Origin: Pseudoscleropodium purum
Taxonomy: Eukaryota; Streptophyta; Bryopsida; Hypnales; Brachytheciaceae
NCBI GenBank assembly: GCA_963969395.1
Contig: OZ017801.1
Span: 8,623,611-8,687,610, forward strand
DNA: 64,000 bases
Reading direction: 5' to 3'
This document shows, in pieces, positions 8,652 through 20,299 of the stretch; position 1 is the stretch's first letter, and every line of letters starts with the position of its first letter. The notes below the pieces were generated by a model. That model had not been told where the DNA came from and made no database searches. It saw nothing but the letters and a program-made list of their open reading frames with translations. Made by a program: the position numbers and the translations under genes.

Positions 8652-11430
8652 CTAAAGTTCTTTTTTGTCTTTGCAGTTGAAGATTCTATAAGGGAAAGTA
8701 GGTACAGCCAAAACTACAGATGACAAGGCTTTTGTATTTAAGTTGCTACTTTTGAAACAAGATGAGTTAGAAGTTGTGGACGATGACTTGGATGCAATGA
8801 TGTACAAGGTGGACATTGCTAACTCATTATGTGACAATTTGAGGAAGATTGCTTATCAAGGGGAGCAAGTGCTCACAAACACCCAATCAAAAGACCATGA
8901 CCTTGAAAATGCAATTGTGTGAGCTAGCATGTAGCTTACCAAATTTGGTGTTGAACGTGAAGCATTGTCTATTCAAGCAGCAAAAATGCGTCTTGGAGGA
9001 GGAATGTCATTGTGGCCAAAATCCATCTTCCACCTTGTTGTTCTTGAATTGGTTTTAGATTCATCTTACTATGTCATTCATCTAACACCCTATGGTTGTT
9101 GCAAACATTGGTACAATTGCAATGATGTTTTTCTTACTAGCTGCAAGCATCGTTATCACCCTGCATGTTTGATAGAGTATTTGCAAACACACACCAAAGA
9201 TTTGGTATGTAATGAGAGACTCCATCCCAATTGGTCGTCAAGTTGGGGCATTTGTGAGCTTGATGATGATTTGAAGCAATTGGCATGTGACTTGAATTTA
9301 GAAACTGTATGGAAAGAAACAATCCAAGCATTGAAGGATTCAATGAAGTCAAACTCTGCCATTGAAGCAAGTGAGTTTCATTTTGCATTCATAAATTTTT
9401 GTATATCATATTCATTGTATGAAAAGCAATTTTTTGGAATTTTGGTTTTTGAAAGATTTGTTACCTTTGCTTTCTTTAGGACTATATTACTTTCAAAAGA
9501 GCCTTCCGCTTGGATATAGGAGTATTGTGCTCCTGCATATGGTGATGCCCTTCAAAAAGCAATACAATGCTTTTCAAACAACATTTTTCAAATTACTACT
9601 TTTGAAAAGATGTTTTTTTCTACAGTGAAGGATTCCATTGCTTTTTCAAAGAAGTTTCCTTCTCCTTTGAAGGACCCCACTACTTTAAAAAATATTATTC
9701 CTTGTCCTTTTAAGGACTCTAGTCCTTCTACAATGAATTCAATGCTTTCAAAGGGACTACCAGTCTTATTAAAATGATTTTGTTTCTCTTAAAAAGAATT
9801 TTTTTGTTTTTTCTTGAGACTAGACTTGTATGATTAGTAAGCATTGCGTGTTTTGCAATGACAAGCAAGTTTTTAAAACAAATTATTTGCTTCTGTGAAG
9901 TAATGTTGCTTTTCATGACATGTCCTATTTTTTTGATCTTGCAGACAAGATTTCCATTGAGACTACACAGTTGCATACTAAATTGGGATCCACAAGTGCT
10001 TAAAAATTTGTACAAAGAAGGCACACTCTTGGAATTGCAGACAATAAGATTTTGTTAGCCCATCTAGCTACTACATCAATTGCAAGGATGATTTGTTCTC
10101 TTACATTTTGCCAAGTCAAAGTACATACAAAGCACTATGTCATTCCCCTATTGTAGACTTCACTACAATAGAAAATGATAATTATGAGATAGATTCTCCA
10201 TACAAGAGTTTTGTGATGCATAAAGTTCTTTTCTAATTTCTTGAATCCAACATTGATCTTAGAAGTGAAGAATTGGGCGGAACTTGTAAGTTCCGACAAC
10301 CCTTCACAAGCTCCTCAGATACCATCCAATGAAGCTGATGGCTTTGAAAAAGAATTATACCAAAATATTGAATCTCCTCCACTAGGTACTTCAAGTAACC
10401 CTTAAACTTTTTGGAATTGTTTGGTGCCTTTAGGATACTCATTGCATTATATATTTTTGGATGCACTATCTTTTTTTTATTGTTCATTTGATTGATTCAA
10501 TAACTAGATGGATAGATTACATTTATTTTGGAAGTAGTTTATGTTTTAGAGGCCAAAGATTTAACTTCAGGTAACTTGTTCATGTTATGGTTTGGTTGGT
10601 TATTGCGGCTAAGAGTATTAGCTTCAATGCTATAATCCTCACTTACGATATGAATATTACAATCTCCTTGTCTTCTGAGTTGTTAGAAATTTGCAAGTGA
10701 ATTCATACAAGTTTTCTTAAGTTGTTTCATTTCAAGTTTAGATAAATTTCAAATATAGTCTTCTGGAGGTCTAAAAACTATAAAGATCTTGATTTTTTTA
10801 TAAAAGAACTATTGTACTTAGTTGCTCATTTCTATATGAGTTTTGATATGGTTGATTGCCTCTATGTGTAGAGATTGATTTGGAAGATAAGATTGACAAC
10901 AAAAATATTGGAATGGAAGCTATTTTCACAGATTTCATTAGCAATAATCCTTTAGGTCAGTCTTCCATTAGTTTCAAATGTTGTTAAATCCTGTTTCATT
11001 TCAATGAATCCAAATCAATTCTTGGGATCAACAAATCTATATATAAGTTAGTGGTATGTTGCATATCACTCTTATTGAATAGTTTATTTTTTTCATTTGC
11101 AAGTTTACAGCACTTACGACACAATGATGGAGAGAAATATTTTGAAGCTCAGATACCAGAGAAATTAAGCCCACAAGAAATCAAAAGATAGAGTAGTGAC
11201 ATTGTAGTGGAATCTTTAGTTAAAAAATTAAAAGTGAGTATTAGAAATGGATTTGATGATGTATATGAGCCAAGGAAAGTAACCGCACTCCAAGACTTGA
11301 CAAATGTCAAAGGAAAGAAAGGCAGTAGCAAATGGGTTCCAACAACAAAAAAACCAATAAAATGTTAGGGTGTTCGTGCACAAAGGAAGGAGAGGAGTTT
11401 TACCCTTTGTCCTAGGGATCAAAAGAGCTC
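8652..11430 (+). pseudogene. Broken mobile-element gene with RING-like Cys/His region
   Basis: Plus-strand coding signal appears in pieces. About 8700-8920 reads TTDDKAFVFKLLLLKQDELE, then DDDLDAMMYKVDIANSLCDN, before an in-frame stop. About 8960-9370 has AAKMRLGGGMSLWPKSIFH, then CCKHWYNCNDVFLTSCKHRY, HPACLIEYL, VCNERLHPNWSSSWG. The order C-x2-H-x3-C ... C-K-H-x2-H-x2-C ... C-x4-H resembles a variant RING or B-box zinc site. A later block at about 11,180-11,430 reads GFDDVYEPRKVTALQDLTN, is lysine-rich and ends in a stop. Stops and AT-rich gaps between blocks show it is dead or has unresolved introns. I recall similar frames as repeats in mosses, which is unverified. Confidence 0.45.
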
Positions 11431-12870
11431 TTAATACTTCAAATTGGTTGCCTTGAACCCTATTTAGTTCAAGAATTGTCCTTACTTTGATTTCTAAATT
11501 TCATTTTAGAAGTTGCTCTAAGATTGTTTGATACTTGGTTATTGTGTATATAATATTGTTTTTCTCTTCTTTTTTTGAATTATAATTCTTTTTAGTTTTA
11601 TAAGACTCTATTATTATTAAAACTTGAGTGTAGGAGAAAGTACCTGGAATTGCAAATTGCAACATAATGGATGCTTTCTACAATAAGATTGAATTGCTTT
11701 TCAAGATTCTTTGCATAGAAATAGATCACTTCAAAAAAATGTGGTGGATGTTTGAAAAGTCTTCATCATACATATATATGTTACTCTTTTTGTTGCATTT
11801 GGTTTTTGATGGTAGCCTAGGATAGTCTTGTTGATGTCCGAAACATTTTGTTGGTAGCCTAGTGGAGTTCAATTGATGTCCCTCAAATTCTAGATCTTGT
11901 ACTAACTTAATTATATTGTATCAGCTCTGTATTTTGTTATTCATACAATTGGTTGCTATAGATATGTCATAACTGTACAAATAAAAAGTCTAGAAGTGGC
12001 TACTCAAGTGACCATCCTTGGAAAATATGGTATCCCTTTGAACTCTATATAAAACTATAAAGCTAAACTTTTGAAATAGTGAACATGTACAAGAGGCTAA
12101 ATTAATGTTTCCTTCAATAGCTCATGCATAAAGTTCCAAATTGAGAGCATGATCAGAAATGGCTTTAGTTGTAAGTGTAGACCCTACTACTATGAGCAAC
12201 ACTTCCAAAATGTTGGTGAGCAAGTTAAAGATCCAGAAGAACTTGAATGTTTTGGAATTCACATGTATGCATGTCTAGAGATAATGCAAAGGCAACTGCA
12301 ACCACACACATGATTAATTATTTTTCTACTCTCAAAGGAAAGTCAGTCATTACCCAAAGTAAAAAATTCAATGACAACAACTTTCTGTCAGTAAGTTTGA
12401 CAAAGATTTTAGTCACACGCATGTTAGGTACATCACAGCTCATGAAAATGATGAAATTGACATGTACTGCAAGAAATGGCACACCAATGGTGTATGGATG
12501 GAGTACTTGTTACATATATCTTTTGTTCATCAATTTTAGGTTGAAATCCATATCTATAGTTTAATTTTGTATCATGGGCCAATTGTAATACAGAACATCA
12601 AAAAAAGATTGTAAAGGGACTTAGAATTCTCTAAACAATTATTTACAGATTACAAGGTCTATGAGAGTTCATAGTACTATATGAATGACTGATTTACAAG
12701 TGTGACGGGGGGCAAAGTACAGAAAGTAAAAACATAAGCATAATGTAAGTTTTTGCTTGTGTGAATTCAATTTGGATTTAGGAAACAAGTAACGTACTTC
12801 TTCAAATAATATTGTTATAACTCATACCCTAATTACAAGAAAAAGTGACTTACCTTGGGATGAAGTGTTA

Positions 12871-14560
12871 TCAAAATATGAATGGTTGGTCCTCCTTGTC
12901 TTTCAAGAGAAAGTAATTTTCCAATATATTCTGTGCTTGATGCTTTTCTGTGAGCAATTTCAGTAGAAGACGCCATTGTAGTAGTACCACTTTGTAATTG
13001 GCCTTCTTCAAGTTCAATTTGTTTTCTCCAAATTTTATTGCAGATTCAATGCATCTCACTTCTACACGATTCTCATTATTGTCATTGCTAGATAAGGTTT
13101 TTTTAGCCCCTTCTAAGTCCTCCATGAGCATTTTGATTGTTGCACTAGCCACTTCTACATCTCTGCGATGTTGGTCCAAAACAAATTTGAGTCTAATTTT
13201 TTGTTCTTCCAAATCTTTGATTTAAACAATGACTATTCGCTCAATGTCAACCTGAAAAGATTGAAGTACATTTAGAAATGCTGGAGTACATTTGGAGGGC
13301 ATTTCATTAGAATCTCCCGCAAGGGCCTAAAAAACAGACAACAATATAAAAATTAGAAATTCACTAATAATAAAGGAAACAAAGATAAGCCTAGTTGTAA
13401 TTTCTGGAAAAAAAAAAGTTTAGGATTCTTAATAAAAGAGTAGAAATGCAAATTACATTGCACTTGGAATTTGATCACTTGAAATTTTTGGATTTTGAGT
13501 GCATCCATGAGGCATATCTTTAGAGTCAATCATGGCCCTACAGAGGAAAATAACTAAGAAAAAAATAAAAAAAGCATTAGTACTAAAGGAAACAAAGATT
13601 ATATAGGATTACCTTTGAAATAGAAATTTCTATTTATTTTAGAGAAGTAAAAGGCACAATTACTTTTTACTTGGAATTTCTGAGGTTGATGGGCATTTAG
13701 AGTATTGGTTTCGGTCATTTGGTGCGGAGTCCCTAAAAAAAAGATAACAACAACACAGTGTTAGTAACATTTATAATGAAGGAGTAAAAGAATATATAAA
13801 TCAATTTTGCAAAAATATATGCTTTTTACATAATTTGTAAAACAATGTAAGTTTAAATTACTATGGAGTTGGATGTGGAATTGGAATTTTAGCTGATGGA
13901 GTCTCATCATTCACTGGAATGTTTTCCGCTTTTATTCTCTTTGCATGAACCTTCACATAGAAAGTATAAATCAAAACAATCAATAATAAAAGTTAAATAA
14001 ATGCTCAAAATTCAAGATTTGAAATTAAATGACATTGTGAATAAAAAATACAACAAAATTAAATGGAAAAAAGAACAACATTTCTAAACCTACCCCAGAG
14101 GATGTTGTAGGGACCTTGATAGTTTCACTTACATGGCTTTCAATTGGTTTAGTAGGTTGTGTAAGACACACATACTTTCTAGTCTTCACATCAATGGTAA
14201 TATAAGGGTATGCATATGCATAGTCATTGCAAACCTTAGATAACTATCCTTTTGAGTGCAAAAACCAACCAACTGTGTTCATTGCAAATTGTGCCCAATC
14301 CATTGAATCATGGCCATGATGTTCCTCATATAAAAGCCCTTAGCAAAACCTAAGGCCAATGTCGTTGTTTAGGGGCTTATTTGTTTGATGAATACACTTC
14401 CATAGCCAAAGAACACAGTCACGGTACCTTGATGTTTTTCCAACTTTATATCCATTGTTTGTTTTTTGATCACCAAAAACATCAATACATTGTTGCTTGG
14501 AGATATGAATTTTACAAAGATTTTGACCAAGGACTAGACTGCTACCCATTAGAAGAATTT
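12871..14560 (-). pseudogene. Degenerate spliced gene or transposon ORF
   Basis: Minus-strand coding signal falls into exon-like blocks. About 14,560-14,100 reads CIDVFGDQKTNNGYKVGKT, then SRYRDCVLWLWKCIH, LLYEEHHGHDSMDWAQFAMN, YAYPYITIDVKTRKYVCL; it contains internal stops and ends at a gtaggt donor near 14,095. About 13,960-13,870 is a short block. About 13,250-12,871 begins after a cttttcag acceptor, carries one stop (VDIERIVIV-stop-IKDLEEQKI), then an open 113-codon helical stretch rich in K, E and L. The intervening DNA is very AT-rich. Stops mark it as a pseudogene. The family is unknown; the EEHHGH...DWAQFA segment recalls gag-like frames of moss repeats. Confidence 0.4.
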
Positions 14561-14779
14561 TGGGGGGTCCAGAAGCCTGTTTCGGGCTTGTTCCCCCACA
14601 GCAAGGGGAACAACCCACTATCAAAAAAGAAATTCATTAAAAAATAAAAAAATAAAAAATTTTGGTCAATGACCTGGCAGGGTCTCGGCCATGTTAGACT
14701 GCTGCGCTGAACCTATTTCCTGGGTTCGTAGGCTGTGATAACTCGCAGGCATCTAGAGGCCCCAAAAATCTTCTAATGA
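14547..14779. mobile_element. Small terminal-inverted-repeat element (MITE-like)
   Basis: The left end CATTAGAAGAATTTTGGGG is matched in inverse by CCCCAAAAATCTTCTAATG at the right end, 233 bp apart. The interior is GC-richer than the surroundings and has no ORF. The first 60 or so bases, including GGCTTGTTCCC, recur inverted at 43,976-44,031, so it is a dispersed family. No clear target duplication is visible. It lies at the 5' edge of the degenerate gene at 12,871-14,560. Confidence 0.5.
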
Positions 14780-16230
14780 TTTAATCCACATACAACTACA
14801 AACCAATCTTTTTGCCATAGTGGAGTTTTCAAATATTGTCATGGCTACTTGATGTACTTGCCATGTATCCTAACAGAGAACATCATCATTGCAGTAAATA
14901 ACAAATTACATACATAGTCAAGGAACAAGTTTAGAATTGATTCATGGCAAATTAACATTGAAAACATAAAAGGATTTAGATTAGAACTGACCTCAGTTGG
15001 GGATACAGATTTTAGTTGGCCCAATCTATTTCAGCTAGGGATTTGGAATTTGGGGAACTTTTCAATAGTCCTTACCTCACATGTACAAGAAATGAAATAT
15101 TAGTGGTACATTGATGACTCCTCACTTGATAATACAGAATGATAGTAAACCAAAAACAACACATTAAAAATGTGGATAATTAGAAATTAACTTACAACAA
15201 TTGTTCAATTTAGCCCTACACTTGCATGTTTTAGGACAACAACAAGAAGTACATCAAATTTGCTCCCATCAAAGTCCACAGTGAGCTACCATAGATTTCA
15301 CTACATTTTCTAACTATTGTTTAGGTGACCACAAGCACTGATTTCAAGTAAAATTTTTTACATGGACCTTAGGCAATAACAAACTATAGCTGAGTCTACC
15401 ATTTTCATGAAACAATTGCCATTTAAGTTTTAATGAAACAATTCCATGAATGAAAGACTACATATTTTCCAACAATTCAAAAGTTAAATTGTGTCTACCC
15501 ACCTACTATCTAAAAAAAATACATGTCAAGATTAAAAAAAGCACCTGAATTCAAGGAAATTTACCTCTCGTGGGTCAGTCAATTAAAATCTATGAACCCA
15601 AGTACAAAATTAGAAAGATATGAATGTGCACCTTTTGGGCCAATTCTTGAAATGCATGAAGTACATACTTAAAGACTATAATCTGCAACTTTAGTAATGT
15701 TTTATTTAGGGACATATACTACTTAAAATCAAAACAAGTAGGACTACCTCTACAATATGCAAAGAGCAGGCATTGTCTTGTATTAGCGGTTTAGTGGTTG
15801 GAAAAAGCTACCAAGATGAATGAGCAGCACTACAAGCTGGTTTAGATTACTTTTGTGCCTTACAAAGTTGGTTTTGAATCAGAGCACTCACAAGGTCCTA
15901 AACTGCCTCTAAGGCTTTTATAAAACATGTAAAAATTCAAACAATTGGTACACCATTCAAGTTGCCTAACTACAGAGTATAAGCTCATCAGAGTAGAAGT
16001 AAACATTCTATCTTTACTTTGTAGAAATTAAGAGAGTTGTGTGCAACTAATGTGACTTGAAGTCACACTATGAATTGTGGTGAATTCAATTTGTAATCAC
16101 TGAACCCTGAACCTTACATTGGCATTCTAATTGACACACATCTGCGCGCTGTCGTGTTGTAAATAACTATATCATTTAAAAACATCAAAAGATTAACCTT
16201 GAGCCCTAGTTCAAGAAAAGGGTTGAGATA
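14780..16230. other. AT-rich intergenic DNA, nothing recognised
   Basis: Stops are frequent in all six frames. No terminal repeats, tandem arrays or coding blocks could be supported. Confidence 0.5.
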
Positions 16231-16781
16231 GAAAAGGTGGGGGTCGTGGAGAAATCCACGGTCTTGGGTTGTACTACATCTTGTCACTTAGCTCAAGGGG
16301 ACAGGGTGGCTGGCTGGTTGGCTAGTTATTTCCTGCTTTCACTAGCAGTGCCAAGTTGCAACTGCTCAGACCGAATCAACGAATCCGACAAGATTCGAAC
16401 CCGGAGCCAACTGGTAGCTAATTGGGGACTTCTCCAGCCAACCAAGTCCGCAACTTGGCGGCCGTTGTTGATCCCAAGGTGGTTTTATACCACTATTGAT
16501 TGGTTGTTTGGTATATTGATTGACGGAACAATGTTCTTAAGTCTATTTTTTTTTTTATCACATAGGTTACCTTTTGATACAAAAAAGAAAAAGAATATAC
16601 ATTTGATTATTAGTATTTTGATTTTATTATAAAGATAGCTAGTATAGTGTGATTGGAGTATATAAAGCAAAAGTAAGCTTCTTAAAGAAGCTATTAGGTA
16701 TAGAAATAAAGGAACTGAGTAGTATTGTTTCTCATGTTCTACTTTAAGTTGGTTATAGTTTGGGTTTTAGTATTCGTGGTT

Positions 16782-17195
16782 ATGGATTCACAAGACCCTG
16801 ACGATTGGCAATTGCCATTATCGCAATTATCGGTTGATCCAAATCAACCATCTTCATCAAGACTGCGTATGCGAGTTGATGCTGGACTTTCTGAACGTCG
16901 TGTTCAACCACGAATAGATCTAGATAACCAGCAAACTTTATTGCCAGTTTTGCAATTGGATAAAAAGTCTTTGGTGATCGTTTTGGAATCTGAACCTGTG
17001 CTTTCCGAGAACTATCAAATGGTGTTTGAAGGGTGTTTTGAAAACAACGGTGAAGAACAAATGATCACCTGTATTTTCGGTGAAGTAGGCCAACGCCTTT
17101 GGCTTCAAGGACCACTCAATCTATTGACCGCGGAACAGAGAGCTAACTACATTGCTGCTTTACTTTTGCGTGTTTTGGAGTTCTTAAGTGTGTAA
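16782..17195 (+). CDS. Hypothetical protein, 137 residues
   Basis: An open frame that begins MDSQDPDDWQLPLSQL and ends in VLEFLSV. Upstream in-frame ATGs at 16,725 would add 19 mostly hydrophobic residues, which look translated by chance, so I prefer 16,782. The base composition is clearly richer in GC than the flanking DNA, and the frame has balanced amino-acid use with an acidic N terminus and an R-rich patch (RLRMRVDAGLSERRVQPR). The C-terminal half (VIVLESEPVLSENYQMVFEG, then ITCIFGEVGQRLWLQGPL) could be a small alpha/beta fold. I do not recognise the family. It may be a real short gene, an exon, or a fragment captured by a mobile element. Confidence 0.35.
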   Translation: MDSQDPDDWQLPLSQLSVDPNQPSSSRLRMRVDAGLSERRVQPRIDLDNQQTLLPVLQLDKKSLVIVLESEPVLSENYQMVFEGCFENNGEEQMITCIFGEVGQRLWLQGPLNLLTAEQRANYIAALLLRVLEFLSV

Positions 17196-17199
17196 AGCA

Positions 17200-18120
17200 A
17201 ATGATTTTGAAATTAGATTTTGTGGTGTTAAAGTAATGGATTTTAGCCTTTGTTTTAGGATTTTTGGCTACCACCAATTAAATTTTATTCACATTAGATG
17301 AAAGTAGTTGATTGTTTACCTTTCTTTTGTTGACTTTGGGATTAGTGGACCCAAAGAGGCATTTGGAATTTAGAATAAGTAGGATTTTAGGGAGCCTATA
17401 GGAGATTAGATGCTCACATGAGCTGATGTGGCCCATATGGAAGGAGAAAGGGGGGGAGATTCTTTCCTCTCTCGTGGTCGACATTGGTGTGAGTGTGTGA
17501 GTGTGTGGTGTGCTGTAATGCAAAGAACCGAAACTTTGTTCGGTTGCTGTGTGTTGCTAAAGAAGAATTTGAATACAAAATTTGGTGGAGTTATACATAG
17601 TGGTGTTGCTCTTTTTTTGGCGGTATTTTCACTTGATTTCAATGTTGTATGTGAATTTTATAGGCTTTTGAGTGAGGAGTAGTCTATTGCTACCCAAAAG
17701 GAGGAGCAAAGACTTTGTGCCTCTCCTAGAGTCACAAAAATTGTTAAAACAAAGTGAAAATCAAGTAGAATATAGATCTTGTTGCTAGCTTTCTATCAAG
17801 CTATCAAACTTCTCATTACCATGTTTTTATCTCAAGTTATGAAGAGAAAGGCGAAGTAGTGTACTACCGCTAGAATTGCATGTAGGTGATCTTTGAGAGC
17901 ACATAACTCGTAGGCAGTAGCTTTGTTTCAAGTGAAATTTTGATGCATCAAAGCTTACTGTATTAGCTTTTGAAAGAGCTATCTTTTATCTAAAGTGGAG
18001 CTTTAGAACGTTTTAGGTGCCCATTTTAGTACTGCTAATTTAGAAGAAGGTAAAATAGACGATTGGAAGGTTAGAAGGTTGAAGATTGAAGTAAAGAATT
18101 GAAGAGTCAAGTGAAGACTT
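17200..18120. other. Intergenic DNA with a satellite-related fragment
   Basis: No convincing gene. At about 17,955-18,015 the words TATTAGCTTTTGAAAGAGCT and TAAAGTGGAGCTTTAG match the inverted edge unit of the 28.8-kb array, so a decayed relative of that repeat lies here. Confidence 0.35.
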
Positions 18121-18520
18121 ACCTTGCAAGGACCTAGCCTATGTTGTGGCTTGTGGCTCTGTTATTCCAAACCAGATTTGGAGGCTCGTTGTCAATTTGT
18201 GTGGTGGGCATGTGGCTTTGTCAATTTTTTGCATTGTAAACCTTGTTTGCGGGTTTGGCCTGACATTGCGTATATGGCCTTACTCCATTTTGTGTCGTGG
18301 GCAACGAAGTGGGGTTGATGGCCCACATGGTTGAATCTTATGTCGTTCTCACGGTGAGACTGGATTGATCACCAGTAGACCGTAAATTTGAAAGTTTAGG
18401 AGCCACATTCACGAACGGTTTAGCTCGTGGTCTGCCGTCCGTTCTACCCGTCCCGTATCCTGTGGTTTCTTATCCCCTCCTTGGCCCTTGAACCCCTAGA
18501 ACCATAACAGGATAGGCCAA
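18120..18520. other. GC-rich island, origin unknown
   Basis: About 400 bp of markedly higher GC than its surroundings, with a 64-codon open stretch at 18,124-18,318 (cysteine- and tryptophan-rich, no family recognised). The second half (18,355-18,490), with GGAGCCACATTCACGAACGG, has the look of organellar intron or RNA sequence. Nuclear insertion of organelle DNA is possible but unproven. Confidence 0.25.
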
Positions 18521-18784
18521 CATGGAGTTGATTCAAGAAAGTTGAAGATTCGAGGTTTGAGGAGACAACGTGTTGAAGATTCGAGGTACAAATGTACGAA
18601 AAGACATCATATTGAAGATTCAAGGTTCGAGACAAGATCAAGCTAGAAACCCTACCCTCAAGTCATTTCTAGCAGCAGCTAGAATCCCTGTGATTTCCCA
18701 AAGCAAACTCCTCTCAATACGACAGCGCTCTCCAACCATTGATAGAATTCAAGAACTCACTTTCACATGGAGCGGACTACTCAC

Positions 18785-20292
18785 CAAGAATAAATGTAGT
18801 TTTGGTAAATTCACAAATGTAATAGTGTACCTCTTTCAAAATGCAAGTGGACGGATTGGAGGGGTTGTATGTTGGATTTAGGCGATACATGATGTGTACT
18901 AGCATGGACACTTGAAAGTTATACCAATGCATGTCCTGAACTTCATTTTGCATCTTGAAAGTATAGTTTTCACTAAAATCAATGTAAGAAACAATTGTAT
19001 CAGAAGGAAAATTCTTGAGAAAAGATTTGAATTCTTGTGCTTGCCATTTTAAAATCTAGTTGTGTATTACAAACTCGAGCAACTTTGCTCTCATGTAATC
19101 CAATAGCTCCAACAAACTACTTTGGACATACTCCAACCGACTTGCTTTCTTGTCAATACCATTGGCATCTTTGCCAACCTCCACTCTTGTTAATTTCCTC
19201 CATTGTATAACTGCAATGCTCTCCATATTTTCTCTTAGACAGACCTTTAAGTTGTGGACACCACAGTTTGGACAAGCTCTAAGAAGATATTCCCATTGAT
19301 GGAATTCTGAGTTCAAAGGCTTAGCACAAAAAACTAAACACCACAAATCAAAAACTCGGTTATAAATGCACCTGAAGGCTTGACATCCAATCACATCATG
19401 TGGTGTTCCAGGAGGGCGACAAATGTCACACCCACATTGATAGTCATTGTGAACCCCTTGTCCCTTTGCCCTCATGGCACTAATTCCAATACAAAGTTCT
19501 TCCATTTCACTATGTTTGAGGCAAACACATGTATTCCATTCTATCGACCTTTTCACAAAGTAAGGCTTTAAGTTGGAAAAGGCTATCAACATGATTTTGA
19601 TCTTTGGGAAATGTTGCTTGAAACATGTAAAGAAATCCAACTATGCAAGCACAAAAAGGCATAAGTAAATTAGTAGACTAGTTTTGTGAAAACATTCTAG
19701 ATAAAAATGCCTCTACACTACCATCAAGAATGCGAATTGTCAAAACACGCATAATGTTTCACTGGTCAATGCCTAAAGCCTTGGAAGCTTTTTTTTGACT
19801 TCCAAAAGAAGTTGTTGCTAGGTGGCATATCATGTGCTTTGTAGCAATAATTCTTTTGGATTTAGTTTCAACCAAAATGTTTGTTGCCACTCCTTCCTCC
19901 AAATTTGAAAGTAGCATATGCTTTTGCTTGACCTCAAAAATGTTTTGCAAGTAATCTGGTAATACAGATTTCAAAAGAAGATGCAAAATCATCTTCTCTA
20001 AGACCCATGATTGCTTCTCTAAATCATAGCCTGTTAATGCAGTCTTCAAGTACATGGCACAATCTTGTGCCAACATCCCCATGATACGTTCGTCATTTGA
20101 TGGCGCTCCCACACACATAGAAGTTGATTCTATCCAAGGAGTAGCAGATTAAGACTCTTGAACTATTGTCTTTAGTTTGAATCTCGAATTTTGCTTATAA
20201 AGACGATTCTTTTCTTGAAATGCTTGTAATTCTACTTCATCAAGACCATCAGTTCTACTCTTATACATTTGTATCCTCTTCTTGGCCCCCAT
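18785..20292 (-). pseudogene. Cysteine-rich transposase-like pseudogene
   Basis: Reads leftward from an ATG near 20,292 (MGAKKRIQMYKSRTDG, then AFQEKNRLYKQNSRFKLK). It continues through a helical DNA-binding-like segment with ATKHMICHLATTSFGSQKKA, then a cysteine/histidine cluster (NTCVCLKHSEMEEL; CGCDICRPPG; WCLVFC; LRACPNCGVHNLKVC), and then VIHN-stop-ILKWQAQEFKSFL, IVSYIDFSENYTF, QNEVQDMHW and LVHIMYR. The DFSENY segment followed by QNEV resembles the first catalytic block of a DDE-type transposase family that I recall as repetitive in bryophytes. At least three stops break the frame (near 20,150, 19,760 and 19,055). It is a relic, not an active gene. Confidence 0.6.
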
Positions 20293-20299
20293 CTCAAAG

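Noticed and set aside
16237..16632. 131-codon open stretch and a tRNA-like box (GATTCGAACCC) near 16,395
   Set aside because: The box fits a minus-strand tRNA B box, but no cloverleaf with acceptor and anticodon arms could be drawn around it. The open stretch ends in low-complexity sequence. At most it is a worn tRNA-derived SINE.
18570..18881. 103-codon plus-strand ORF
   Set aside because: Overlaps the 3' end of the minus-strand transposase relic and shows no motif.
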